Assembly (NCBI GenBank): GCA_964526695.1
Contig: CAZGJA010000139.1
Coordinates: forward strand, 1-64,000
Source of the DNA: JABWBH01 sp964526695
GTDB taxonomy: Bacteria; Planctomycetota; Phycisphaerae; UBA1845
Direction of reading: 5' to 3'
DNA length: 64,000 nt
Shown: piece by piece, positions 1 through 7,266 of the stretch
Layout: each line of letters starts with the position of its first letter
How positions within the stretch are numbered: position 1 is the stretch's first letter
The notes under the pieces: model-generated
Database searches by the model: none
Seen by the model: the letters and a program-made list of their open reading frames with translations, nothing else
Told to the model about the DNA's origin: nothing
Position numbers and translations under genes: made by a program

Positions 1-1
1 G

Positions 2-130
2 ATCCAGTCGGCCAAGCGGAAAGCCCGCGGCTTCCGCTCCAGCGCCTATCTTATGACAATGACCTACCTCATCGCCGGAAAACTGGACTTCAAGCTCCCA
101 GCCTTGGCTCAGGCTACCCACACGAAATAG
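2..130 (+). mobile_element. Transposase C-terminal remnant (ISL3-like)
   Basis: The window opens inside a reading frame that runs to TAG at 128-130 and encodes 42 residues. The stretch SAKRKARGFRSS followed by YLIAGKLDF resembles the conserved C-terminal end of ISL3-type DDE transposases, where a basic helix precedes a hydrophobic YLIAGKL segment. The upstream part lies outside the window, so I cannot tell whether the element is intact. The frame stops only about 10-20 bp from the point where the neighbouring kelch gene loses homology. That leaves little room for a normal terminal inverted repeat, and none is visible. The family is assigned from memory of its C-terminal motif only. Confidence 0.6.
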
Positions 131-378
131 CGAGGAAGCTCGTAGCCCATCGCATGGTCCGCTCTGGCCGTCGGGCTGAGGTCAAGGTGTATTTGGTCCC
201 AACCGCAGTCCTGCGCGGACGCGCGCTGAGGTGCGGCCAGTGCGACGACGGCGACCCCAAGGAGGACGCCCGCGACGGAGACGCGGACGCGCCGGAAGAG
301 TGCCCGGTCAGGAGACCTGCTCCACCCTACGTTGTCGCCCGCTCGACCGACTGATAGTGCCCGCGTTGTCGTTCTCAT
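109..378 (-). pseudogene. Kelch-repeat secreted protein, truncated after its signal peptide
   Basis: The frame starts at 378, where GGAGGAGG lies just upstream of ATG, and encodes 89 residues. Residues 1-55 look like a secretion signal: a basic stretch, then a hydrophobic core VAGVLLGVAVVALAA and an Ala-rich exit ending in ASAQ. The following CGWDQIHLDLSPTARADHAM matches the start of the mature intact kelch protein at 2085-3404, which reads CGWGEVSPEPRPSARSGHTA. Homology stops at about residue 79 (nt ~140). The last ten residues are encoded by the DNA next to the transposase tail. All kelch blades are therefore missing, and the gene is a remnant cut by an insertion or rearrangement. Confidence 0.7.
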
Positions 379-1013
379 ACCTCCTCCTCCGTTGCGGAAA
401 AACCTCCGCTTGCGATCAGCACACGTGCGGCGCTGCGAATGCCGGGCGGTGAGTCCTTCGCCGCTGCGCGGCGAGTTCTCGTCGCGGAGCGACGAACTAC
501 CCCGACCCGCGCACGCCTCGCAGATGCGGGCGACCGCAATGCGGGTCTCCGCGATTCGTGCCACGCTGTCGGGCACAGCTGGCCCCTTGAAGCGGGTTTC
601 GGCGGGATCGTGGGACATTGGACACGGCCCGGGAAACGCCGTTTGCGGAAGTGAATCGTACCGATTCCGGCCAGGGATTCAAGGGAGGCCGTTCTGGGGG
701 AACGGAACAACTCCGTGACGGAATCTGAAGCAGCGAACAGCCCCGTTCGGGGGTCTTTCCGCCGCATGCGATTTCAGGCCAGACTTTGCAGGGCTGGTTA
801 ATCGTCTCGCGCGCGGTGCGACCGGGGTTCAGCCCGTTTCAACGAGTTTCTCCGCCCGAAGCCGCGCCAGCAAAGAGGCGAGTCTTACGCTTGGGGATCG
901 CGGATGAACCCCTTGAACGAGCCCTGCGCCGGTTTCGCGTGCTCGGGCGACGATTCCGCGCGCCAACCGTCTGCCCGGCTCACGCGCGACTCCGTACCTG
1001 AGCGTTCGCTCCC
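379..1013. other. Intergenic stretch without a convincing gene
   Basis: These 635 bp separate the truncated kelch gene from the GNAT toxin. Several frames are open because of the high GC content, but none has a ribosome binding site, a recognisable motif or a plausible composition. The right end carries a dispersed repeat (see 1002-1029). I see no tRNA-like cloverleaf. Confidence 0.5.
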
Positions 1014-1029
1014 TCACGGTCGCGGCTCC
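1002..1029. repeat. Dispersed 28-bp repeat, copy 1
   Basis: On the minus strand this reads GAGCCGCGACCGTGAGGG continued by AGCGAACGCT. The same 28 bases occur on the plus strand at 58719-58746, at the end of a 15-bp tandem array. Two identical copies 57 kb apart in opposite orientation mark a dispersed repeat rather than coding conservation. This copy lies just past the 3' end of the GNAT toxin gene and runs up to 16 bp into its last codons. Confidence 0.7.
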
Positions 1030-1544
1030 GAAAAGACGCGATCAACGAGTTCCCTGGCCGTGACCATCGGCAGATACAGGTGTCGCGGATCATCCTTGAG
1101 CCGCTTGAAGCCGAAATGCTCGTAGAAGCGAACCGCGGTCGCATCGAGCGCATCAACTTCGATCACCGAGGACGCGACGTGCTCCGCCGTGGCGACGGCC
1201 ACTCGGATTGCATGCACGAGCAGATCGCCGCCCAGCCCCCGCCCGCGAAACTCCAGATCGACGGCAAGCCTGCCAATCAGCGAGGTCGGCAGCGGAAGCA
1301 TCAGGGGAAACCCATGCCCTTCTGGAGTGACGCCGATGGGAATCTCGCCCGCGGAGAGCGTCACGTATCCTGCAATGCGACCCGTGGGCTGTGCAAGTAC
1401 GTAGCCGACAGTCACGCCGCGCTTCATCTGCTGGTTCAGGACGCTCTTGAGGAAAGTGGTGAGGGCGGGGACGCCGCAATCGAAATGCTCGCGTCGATGC
1501 CGGCGCGAGTCGAACCGCTCGAACTGGAGCGGATCACTTGCCAT
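1014..1544 (-). CDS. GNAT acetyltransferase toxin (TacT/AtaT type)
   Basis: This 176-residue protein has the layout of toxin-type GNAT acetyltransferases, which block translation by acetylating aminoacyl-tRNA. Visible landmarks are GYVTLSAGEIP (central strands), PLPTSLIGRLAVD (the conserved LGRLAVD strand), FRGRGLGGDLL (the acetyl-CoA pyrophosphate loop with R-x-x-G-x-G) and ALDATAVRFYEHFGFKRL (C-terminal acetyl-CoA strand and helix). Its start overlaps the end of the DUF1778 antitoxin gene by 11 bp, the usual antitoxin-first layout, and both share the promoter at 1835-1864. Substrate specificity is inferred from family membership. Nothing suggests the gene is broken. Confidence 0.85.
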   Translation of the reverse strand: MASDPLQFERFDSRRHRREHFDCGVPALTTFLKSVLNQQMKRGVTVGYVLAQPTGRIAGYVTLSAGEIPIGVTPEGHGFPLMLPLPTSLIGRLAVDLEFRGRGLGGDLLVHAIRVAVATAEHVASSVIEVDALDATAVRFYEHFGFKRLKDDPRHLYLPMVTARELVDRVFSEPRP

Positions 1545-1812
1545 ACCGCTTCCGGTATCGCTCCGCCGACTTCAGCAAAGCCCGGTTCGGCTTGCCGGGA
1601 CGGGACAGGAGACTGAGGAGCAGTCGCTGATCCTGCTCGGAAAGCTCACGTCGGCGAGCCTGCTCCAGCGTCGCCTCGGCCGCCGCTTCGAGCGCCGTGT
1701 TGATGAAACCGGTGACCGTCAGCCCGCGCCGGGCAGCGGCCTGTTCGACCCTGCGCTTCAGCCCCGTCGGCTGTCGGATGGTGATCTTGCTGTATCGTGT
1801 CTTGGTGTCCAT
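1534..1812 (-). CDS. DUF1778 ribbon-helix-helix antitoxin (TacA type)
   Basis: This 92-residue protein starts with a short strand containing KITIRQP, followed by helices with the GFINTALEAAAEATL pattern typical of DUF1778 antitoxins. Its tail is basic (SAERYRKRYGK). An in-frame ATG exists at 1836, but it lies inside the -10 element TATAAT, so it cannot be on the mRNA. The start at 1812 is therefore preferred and leaves a short leader. The protein should bind the palindrome in its own promoter and neutralise the overlapping GNAT toxin. Confidence 0.85.
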   Translation of the reverse strand: MDTKTRYSKITIRQPTGLKRRVEQAAARRGLTVTGFINTALEAAAEATLEQARRRELSEQDQRLLLSLLSRPGKPNRALLKSAERYRKRYGK

Positions 1813-1834
1813 GCTGCGCCTCGCCGTCTGCCCC

Positions 1835-1864
1835 ATTATACGGCAAAACGCCGTATCCGGTCAA
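1835..1864 (-). promoter_or_regulatory. Toxin-antitoxin promoter with built-in operator
   Basis: On the minus strand TTGACC is followed by 18 bp and TATAAT (1835-1840), a near-consensus sigma-70 promoter. The spacer and -10 contain a perfect inverted repeat ATACGGC-gtttt-GCCGTAT (1838-1856), which would be covered by RNA polymerase. An antitoxin bound there would block transcription, as in autoregulated TA operons. The sequence elements are seen directly; repression is inferred. Confidence 0.7.
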
Positions 1865-1871
1865 GCCGGCG

Positions 1872-2084
1872 TTACGCCCGGAACACTTTCCCCGCCGCCG
1901 CCTTGCAGGCGGACGTGGCATTGCGCGTGTCCACCACCATCTTCGCGTGGTCCACGATCATTTGATAGTCGTAGGCCGAGTGGTCCGTGGCGATGAGGAC
2001 GCAGTCGTAGGATGCCAATGTCTTGGGCGACAGCTCGACGCTTTCCATTTGCAGATTGTGCTTGCCTTGGTGGTGCCGCCGGGC
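1872..2084 (-). pseudogene. C-terminal fragment of a nucleotide-sugar dehydrogenase
   Basis: This fragment encodes 70 residues that match the C-terminus of the intact dehydrogenase at 3721-5064. Shared blocks include HNLQMES, LSPKTLASYDCVLIATDHSA and YDYQMIVDHAK; the end reads GKVFRA here and GKVVRA in the intact gene. It lacks the NAD-binding and catalytic domains. It lies directly after the TAA of the kelch gene, in the same frame, so no start codon or RBS separates them. It is the scar of a duplicated gene. Stop readthrough would append it to the kelch protein, but nothing suggests that this happens. Confidence 0.8.
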
Positions 2085-3404
2085 TTACGGGGGGCACGCC
2101 GCCCTGCGACACTCGATCGGGCACCCCCGAATACAGACGTGGTGCTCCACATCCGACTCCGTCACGCAGGTCGCCCTCGCCCGGCCATTCGCGTTGACCG
2201 TCGCGGTTACGCAACCACACGCCTCGTCGTCGAAACACAGAGTCAACTCGGTTCCCTCACTTAGAGTTGTCCGCGCGACGCCCTTGAGCTTGCACCGGCC
2301 GGAGTCTCCAACGACTTTGACCTTCAGACGCTTGATCCCTTCACAGCCAACGTCCGTGCAGTATTCCCATGTATCGTCGTACCGTGGGGCGCCGAACCCG
2401 CCGAACAACACGGTGACGCCGCGGAACGCGTCGTAGGTCAGCGCATGGCTGAAGCGCGCCGGCGGCTCCGTGTTGGATATGAACCTCCATGAAAATCCGT
2501 CCCACTCCCATGTGTCGTCGTAGGATTGACCGAACGTGCTGTCATATCCTCCGAAAAGCACAATGACGCCTCGGGCGGAATCGAAGACCATGCCATGCCT
2601 CCACCGTCCGGCCGGACCTGACGAGGATCGCAGGGTCCATCCTGTCCCGTCGAATTCCCACGTTTCCCTGTCGCCGTCGCCGCCGAACGTCAGGCCGCCG
2701 AACATCACCGTGACGCCGCGGGCTTCGTCGTACGCCATGGCATGTTGCGCCTTGGCCCTCGGGCTGCGAACAGAGCGCTGTGTCCATTCCCCGCCATCCC
2801 ACTCCCACGTTTCCCCATTGCTGTTACAACACTCCGTATCACCCCCATAGAGTACCGTGACGCCGCGGGAAGTGTCGTAGGCCATTCCATGTACGTATCG
2901 AGGCGACGGGCCGGTGGTGGTGCGGAGCGTCCACGATGCGCCGTCCCATTCCCACGTGTCTCCCAGAAGGTCGACTCCGTCGTACCCGCCGAAGAGAACG
3001 CAAACCCGACGCGCAGAGTCGTAAACCATCCGCGAACCGGTGCGTCCCGATGGACCGGTGCTGGCGCGCAGGGACCAGTCCTCACCGTCCCACGTCCATG
3101 TCTGCGGGTCGAACACGTCGGAACCCGTGGTCCCGCCGAAGATGACGGTGACCCCACGGGCCTCGTCAAAGGCCGCAGTGTGCCCACTGCGGGCCGAAGG
3201 CCTGGGCTCGGGGGAAACCTCGCCCCAACCGCAGACCTGCGCCAACGCTCGGCGATCGGCGTCCGCGGTCTGAATGCTCCCGACGACCGCGGCTGCAACA
3301 ATCAGCCACCGGCCATTGCAACTTATCGGACCATGAGTTGAGCCGACCCAACCCGGTCTGCGAAATACACGACTCAGAGAAATCGAGAGATGCGGCTGGC
3401 TCAT
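2085..3404 (-). CDS. Secreted kelch-repeat protein with Cys-rich C-terminal domain
   Basis: The start at 3404 is chosen because AAGGAGGAG lies about 7 bp upstream, giving 439 residues. Residues 1-56 form a long signal region with core WLIVAAAVVGS, ending near LAQ. Residues 70-355 hold about six kelch-type blades, each with a GVTVLFGG strand and an ETWEWDG strand, predicted to form a beta-propeller. The last 80 residues are a separate beta-rich domain with TLSEGTELTLCFDD and a Cys-rich end CIRGCPIECRRAACPP, related to the ends of the proteins at 33914-35092 and 45542-47878. Its role is unknown; carbohydrate or protein binding outside the cell is plausible. The stop is followed directly by a dehydrogenase fragment. 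Confidence 0.8.
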   Translation of the reverse strand: MSQPHLSISLSRVFRRPGWVGSTHGPISCNGRWLIVAAAVVGSIQTADADRRALAQVCGWGEVSPEPRPSARSGHTAAFDEARGVTVIFGGTTGSDVFDPQTWTWDGEDWSLRASTGPSGRTGSRMVYDSARRVCVLFGGYDGVDLLGDTWEWDGASWTLRTTTGPSPRYVHGMAYDTSRGVTVLYGGDTECCNSNGETWEWDGGEWTQRSVRSPRAKAQHAMAYDEARGVTVMFGGLTFGGDGDRETWEFDGTGWTLRSSSGPAGRWRHGMVFDSARGVIVLFGGYDSTFGQSYDDTWEWDGFSWRFISNTEPPARFSHALTYDAFRGVTVLFGGFGAPRYDDTWEYCTDVGCEGIKRLKVKVVGDSGRCKLKGVARTTLSEGTELTLCFDDEACGCVTATVNANGRARATCVTESDVEHHVCIRGCPIECRRAACPP

Positions 3405-3720
3405 GTGCCTCTCCTCCTTGGCGGTTGAAACACTCATCCGCACTCTTCGCACGGCCAGCGCCTCGAGGGAGGAATACTCCGGGAAAGGCGCGGCCGGACG
3501 CGGTGATCGACAAGGCTCTTTAGGATTCAGAGTAGCTGGGAAGACTTCACATGTCAATGCATTCTCTGTGATCGGGGCGCAACCAGTGAAATGGCGGATT
3601 CTGTAACCGAAGTCAATTGCTGACAAGGCTGCCAGCGCAGCCACGAACTCCCGTCAAAGAAGGGATCGGACTTGACTGGATTCCGGCGGAAAACACAGCG
3701 CCGATGGCCGCTCCCGATGC
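3405..3720. other. Gap between dehydrogenase and kelch genes
   Basis: These 316 bp lie between the end of the dehydrogenase and the start of the kelch gene, both on the minus strand. The kelch ribosome binding site is at the left edge. I see no other gene, no strong promoter match and no clear terminator. Confidence 0.45.
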
Positions 3721-5064
3721 CTACGCGCGAACGACCTTTCCGGCTACGTTGCGGCAACCGGTCGTCGCATTGCGCGTGTCCACGACCAGTTTCGCGTGGT
3801 CCACGATCATCTGATAGTCGTAGGCCGAGTGGTCCGTGGCGATGAGGACGCAGTCGTAGGATGCGAGCGTTTTCGGCGACAGGTCGACGCTTTCCATTTG
3901 CAGGTTGTGCTCGCGCTGGCGGTGGGTCTTGGGAATGTGCGGGTCATTGTAATCGACCTGCGCGCCGCGGGTCTTGAGCATCTCGATCAAATGGATTGAC
4001 GGCGACTCGCGCAGATCGTCCACGTCTTTCTTGTAGGCCAGACCCAATACAAGAATGCGTGAGCCGTTGATCGGTTTCTTCGCCCCGTTGAGCGCCTCCG
4101 CCAGGCGGTTCACCACGTATTCAGGCATCGCGCGGTTGATCTCGCCGGCGAGTTCAATGAACCGCGTGCTCAACTCATACTGCCGCGCCTTCCACGTCAG
4201 GTAGAACGGGTCGATCGGGATGCAGTGACCGCCCAGACCCGGGCCGGGGTAAAACGCCTGGAACCCGAACGGCTTCGTCGAGGCCGCGCGGATCACTTCC
4301 CATACGTCGATGCCCATGCGATCGAAGAGCACTTTCAGTTCATTGACGAGCGCGATGTTCACGCAGCGATAGACGTTCTCCAGAATCTTCGCCGCCTCGG
4401 CCACTTCGCAATTGGCCACGGGCACGACTTTGCTGATCGCGCTGCCGTAGAGCGCGGCGGCGAGCTTCGTGCTCTTCTCGCCGATGCCGCCGACGACCTT
4501 GGGGATCGTCTCCGTCGAATAGTCCTTGCGGCCCGGGTCTTCGCGTTCCGGCGAGTACGCGAGGAAGTAATCCTCCTCCGCGCGGAGGCCGCCCGCTTCG
4601 AGAATCGGCTGCACAAGTTCCTTCGTCGTGCCGGGGTACGTCGTGCTTTCGAGGACGATGAGCTGGCCGGGTTGCAGGTGCTGCGCGATCATCTGTGCCG
4701 TCTGCTCGACGTAGCTCATGTCCGGGTCGCGCGTTTTGTTCAGCGGAGTCGGGACGCAGATCAGGATCGCGTCGCAGCTTCGCAGGTCCGACGGATTGGC
4801 CGTCGCGCGGAAGCCGCTCTTCTTGACCAGGTCGGCCACCGTCTCGGACGCGATGTGCTTGATGTAGCTTTGTCCGGCGTTCAGCGCGTGGACCTTGGCC
4901 TCGTCCACGTCGTACCCGACGCAGCGGAACCCGGCCTTGCTGAACGTCCGCACCAGCGGCAGCCCGACGTAGCCCAGCCCGATCACGCCGACGACGGCCT
5001 GCTTCTTCTGAATCTTGTCGAGCAACGTTTTGTCGGACGCCGCCAAGGTAGATCTCCGTGCCAT
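3721..5064 (-). CDS. UDP-N-acetylglucosamine/UDP-glucose 6-dehydrogenase family (WbpA-like)
   Basis: This protein of about 447 residues belongs to the UDP-glucose/GDP-mannose dehydrogenase family, which oxidises the C6 alcohol of a nucleotide sugar to a uronic acid with two NAD+. It has the N-terminal Rossmann motif VGVIGLGYVGLPLV, the block VPTPLNKTRDPDMSYVE, the central NCEVAEAAKILENVYR helix and the catalytic-Cys motif GPGLGGHCIPIDPFYLTW. The C-terminal domain carries LGLAYKKDVDDLRESP. These blocks fit the WbpA (UDP-GlcNAc) branch best. The start at 5064 is uncertain; no clear Shine-Dalgarno sequence precedes it and in-frame ATGs lie upstream. It probably supplies surface-polysaccharide synthesis with the aminotransferase at 5549. 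A second, truncated copy lies at 1872-2084. Confidence 0.88.
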   Translation of the reverse strand: MARRSTLAASDKTLLDKIQKKQAVVGVIGLGYVGLPLVRTFSKAGFRCVGYDVDEAKVHALNAGQSYIKHIASETVADLVKKSGFRATANPSDLRSCDAILICVPTPLNKTRDPDMSYVEQTAQMIAQHLQPGQLIVLESTTYPGTTKELVQPILEAGGLRAEEDYFLAYSPEREDPGRKDYSTETIPKVVGGIGEKSTKLAAALYGSAISKVVPVANCEVAEAAKILENVYRCVNIALVNELKVLFDRMGIDVWEVIRAASTKPFGFQAFYPGPGLGGHCIPIDPFYLTWKARQYELSTRFIELAGEINRAMPEYVVNRLAEALNGAKKPINGSRILVLGLAYKKDVDDLRESPSIHLIEMLKTRGAQVDYNDPHIPKTHRQREHNLQMESVDLSPKTLASYDCVLIATDHSAYDYQMIVDHAKLVVDTRNATTGCRNVAGKVVRA

Positions 5065-5548
5065 TGAGGAGGGGATCGTACCGGTGGAAGTCGCCGCGCT
5101 GCAATGGGTGGTGGACATGGTGTGCTTCAATCGTCTCCCAGTTTCCATCAGAACCCCCCACGCAAGTGGGGGGCGTTCTTCAGTTTCGAGTACGCGAGCG
5201 GCATGCGTCCTTCACTCCCCCACGCAAGTGGGGGGCGCTCTTCAGTTTCGAGCACGCGAGCGGCGTGCTGCGTTCACTGCCCTTCCACGCCGATCGGAGG
5301 CGTTTGCTCTTCATGCCATCGAGGCCCGCAATCAACCGCGCACGCCGCGCGCCAGCCCCTGCGCCTGCATCCGTCGAAAGCGGCGCGGCCTCACTCGACG
5401 GCTCACAGCTTGTCACGGCAGGGCGCCGGCGATCGCATGGCCCCCCACTTGCGTGGGGGGTTCTGATGTCCTATCGACCCGCTCACGGCACCGCTACAAT
5501 CGCTCCGATAAGCCCACGGCAGACTTTGCGCGACCGTTCGGAGATGAC
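5065..5548. repeat. Divergent intergenic region with 62-bp direct repeat and palindromes
   Basis: Two adjacent copies of a ~62-bp unit lie at 5154-5216 and 5217-5279. Each begins with a CCCCCAC-GCAA-GTGGGGG palindrome and continues GTTCTTCAGTTTCGAG or the like. A third palindrome, CCCCCCAC-TTGC-GTGGGGGG, lies inverted at 5441-5460. Between and around them I see no supported gene. The region should also hold promoters for the divergent dehydrogenase and aminotransferase genes, but none stands out. Confidence 0.7.
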
Positions 5549-6808
5549 ATGCACCAGGCTGCACAACCCCAGGATTCGCGCGGGCTTCAGCCCGCGGCTC
5601 AGGAGGGAGAACCGCGCGGGGTGAAGTCCCCGGCTCGCCCGGATATCCCCCTCGCGCGCCCCAACATCACGCAGGCGGAGATCGACGCCGTCGTCGAGGT
5701 TCTCCGCACGCCCAACCTCTCGCTCGGTCCCAAAGTCACGGAGTTCGAACAAGCCTTCGCGCGCACCGTCGGCGTGCGCGACGCCATTGCGGTATCGAGC
5801 GGCACCGCGGCGCTGCACGTCATCATCCGCGCCCTCGGCGTCGGTCCGGGGGACGAGGTCATCACCACGCCGTTCTCCTTCGTGGCCTCGGCCAACTGCA
5901 TTCTCTACGAACGGGCGACGCCGGTGTTCGCGGATATCGACCCGCACACGTGGAACATCGACCCGGCCAAGATCGCCGCCGCCATCACGCCTCGCACGAA
6001 GGCGATCATCCCGGTGGACGCTTTCGGTCAACCGGCCGACTTCGATGCAATCCGCGACATCGCCTTGCGCCACGGTCTCTTCGTGCTGGAGGATTCGTGC
6101 GAGGCCCTGGGTTCGACCTACCAGGGTCGCCGCGCCGGCTCGTTAGGCGATGCGGGCGTGTTCGGTTTTTATCCCAACAAGCAGATCACCACCGGCGAAG
6201 GCGGCATGATCACGACAGACGATCCCAAGCTCGCGGGCCTGTGCCGGTCGCTGCGTAATCAGGGCCGCGACGCCGGATCAAGCTGGCTTGCGCACCCGCG
6301 CATGGGCTTCAACTATCGCCTGCCGGACATCAACTGCGCCCTCGGCTTGGCGCAGCTTCAGCGCCTCGATGAGTTGTTGACCATAAGAGCTGACATCGCC
6401 GCGCAGTATCTCGACGCGCTCGCGCCGCTCTTGGCTGCGAAATCCGAAATCCGAAATCCGAAATCCGAATCTTCCCATCCAACCCCAGCCCTCCTGACGC
6501 AGTGCCAACGCCCCGGCACCTGCCAGAGCTGGTTCGTGTTCGTCGTTCGGCTGGCCGATCGGTTCACCGAGCAGGACCGCGACCGCATCCTGCACGACCT
6601 CCGCGCCGCCGGCATCGGCTGCAGCAATTACTTTGCCCCGATCCACCTCCAGCCGTTCTACCGCGAGCAGTTCGGCTTCAAGCCCGGCGACTTCCCCGTC
6701 TGCGAGCACGTGGCCGCAAGGACGATCGCGCTGCCGTTCCACCATGAACTGACGCCGGATCAGGTGACGTATGTTTGCGAAACGCTGCGGCGCGCGTTGC
6801 GCGTGTGA
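5549..6808 (+). CDS. DegT/DnrJ/EryC1/StrS PLP-dependent sugar aminotransferase
   Basis: This protein of about 419 residues belongs to the family that transaminates keto-sugars on nucleotide carriers. Blocks include IPLARPNITQAEI at the start, VSSGTAALH (PLP phosphate binding), VDAFGQPADFDAI, LEDSCEALGSTYQGR and FGFYPNKQITTGEGG, in which K211 should form the Schiff base. The first 35 residues are encoded by two palindromic repeats. A GTG at 5621, with AGGAGGGAGA 10-15 bp upstream, is an equally good start and would exclude most of them. Residues ~298-325 carry an unusual insert partly encoded by four 7-bp repeats (6440-6467) and rich in Ser, Pro and Gln. The frame is open across it, so the gene is probably functional. 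Confidence 0.85.
   Translation: MHQAAQPQDSRGLQPAAQEGEPRGVKSPARPDIPLARPNITQAEIDAVVEVLRTPNLSLGPKVTEFEQAFARTVGVRDAIAVSSGTAALHVIIRALGVGPGDEVITTPFSFVASANCILYERATPVFADIDPHTWNIDPAKIAAAITPRTKAIIPVDAFGQPADFDAIRDIALRHGLFVLEDSCEALGSTYQGRRAGSLGDAGVFGFYPNKQITTGEGGMITTDDPKLAGLCRSLRNQGRDAGSSWLAHPRMGFNYRLPDINCALGLAQLQRLDELLTIRADIAAQYLDALAPLLAAKSEIRNPKSESSHPTPALLTQCQRPGTCQSWFVFVVRLADRFTEQDRDRILHDLRAAGIGCSNYFAPIHLQPFYREQFGFKPGDFPVCEHVAARTIALPFHHELTPDQVTYVCETLRRALRV
5577..5636. repeat. Pair of palindromic repeats at the aminotransferase start
   Basis: GCGGGC-TTCA-GCCCGC (5580-5595) is a perfect 6-bp stem with a TTCA loop. It is followed by GCTC and, about 20 bp later, by a related imperfect palindrome around GCGGGG-TGAA-GTCCCC. 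Both end in CGGCTC, as do the copies between nuoB and nuoC. The pair lies within the first codons of the aminotransferase if ATG 5549 is used. Confidence 0.65.
6440..6470. repeat. 7-bp tandem repeat inside the aminotransferase gene
   Basis: Four exact copies of AAATCCG run from 6440 to 6467, followed by AATC. They are in an open frame and encode KSEIRNPKSE, in a region that varies in length in this family. Because 7 is not a multiple of 3, gain or loss of single copies would shift the frame. Confidence 0.85.
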
Positions 6809-7124
6809 CTTCCACCGCCCGTGCCGCCACGCTCGACTTTGCGAACAAGTGAAGGCCCGCATCAGAACCCCCCACGCAAGTGGGGGGCCTGGGCCGAAGG
6901 ACATGGGACAAGTGGGGCCTGGGCCGAAGAACGTCAGAAACGCCAAGCCGGCGACGGAGTCCGTCTGATGCCGGCCCCAAGTCATACACGATGAGAATCG
7001 CATTACTTCCTCATGATGTCGTGAGCCGAACTGATGGCAGGGTGGAGAATGCCCCGTCTCAAGGTCGCGCACCCCGGCGACCTCAAGGCACCAGGAGAAG
7101 ATTGCGCATAACATGTTGCCATAA
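6809..7124. other. Gap between aminotransferase and nuo operon
   Basis: The gap contains a palindrome CCCCCCAC-GCAA-GTGGGGGG (6868-6887) preceded by ATCAGAA. It then has two near-identical GTGGGGCCTGGGCCGAAG stretches at about 6880-6930. The palindrome could act as a transcription stop for the upstream gene, but no T-run follows. No gene is supported here. Confidence 0.55.
6868..6887. repeat. GCAA-loop palindrome downstream of the aminotransferase
   Basis: This is a perfect 8-bp stem CCCCCCAC/GTGGGGGG with a GCAA loop. It is identical to the copy at 5154-5173 and related to those at 5217-5235, 5441-5460 and 58861-58882. The bases ATCAGAA precede it, as in the copies at 5154 and 58861. Confidence 0.85.
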
Positions 7125-7153
7125 TTGACGTTGCGCAAACTTCGTGAAATATT
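7125..7153 (+). promoter_or_regulatory. Candidate promoter of the nuo operon
   Basis: TTGACG (7125-7130), a 17-bp spacer and AATATT (7148-7153) form a fair sigma-70-like match in the only AT-rich patch before nuoA. It would give a leader of roughly 105 nt. It is the best match by eye and is not confirmed by any other signal. Confidence 0.35.
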
Positions 7154-7266
7154 TCTCGAATTCTGCCGATAAGGTGTGTACAGCAGCAGCCGGGCGGTGT
7201 AGGATTCTGCGCAGCGGTGTTCGGGCAAACCTCGCTGTTAACCGGAATAGGGTGGTTTGGTCAGCC

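Noticed and set aside
1534..1836. Longer antitoxin start at 1836
   Set aside because: The ATG lies inside the -10 box, so it would not be on the transcript.
4225..5067. Long plus-strand frame opposite the dehydrogenase
   Set aside because: It is antisense to a well-supported enzyme, has no motif and reflects GC codon bias.
5154..5460. CRISPR-like repeats near 5.2 kb
   Set aside because: The repeats are palindromes of ~20-62 bp with too few copies and irregular spacing, and no cas genes lie near.
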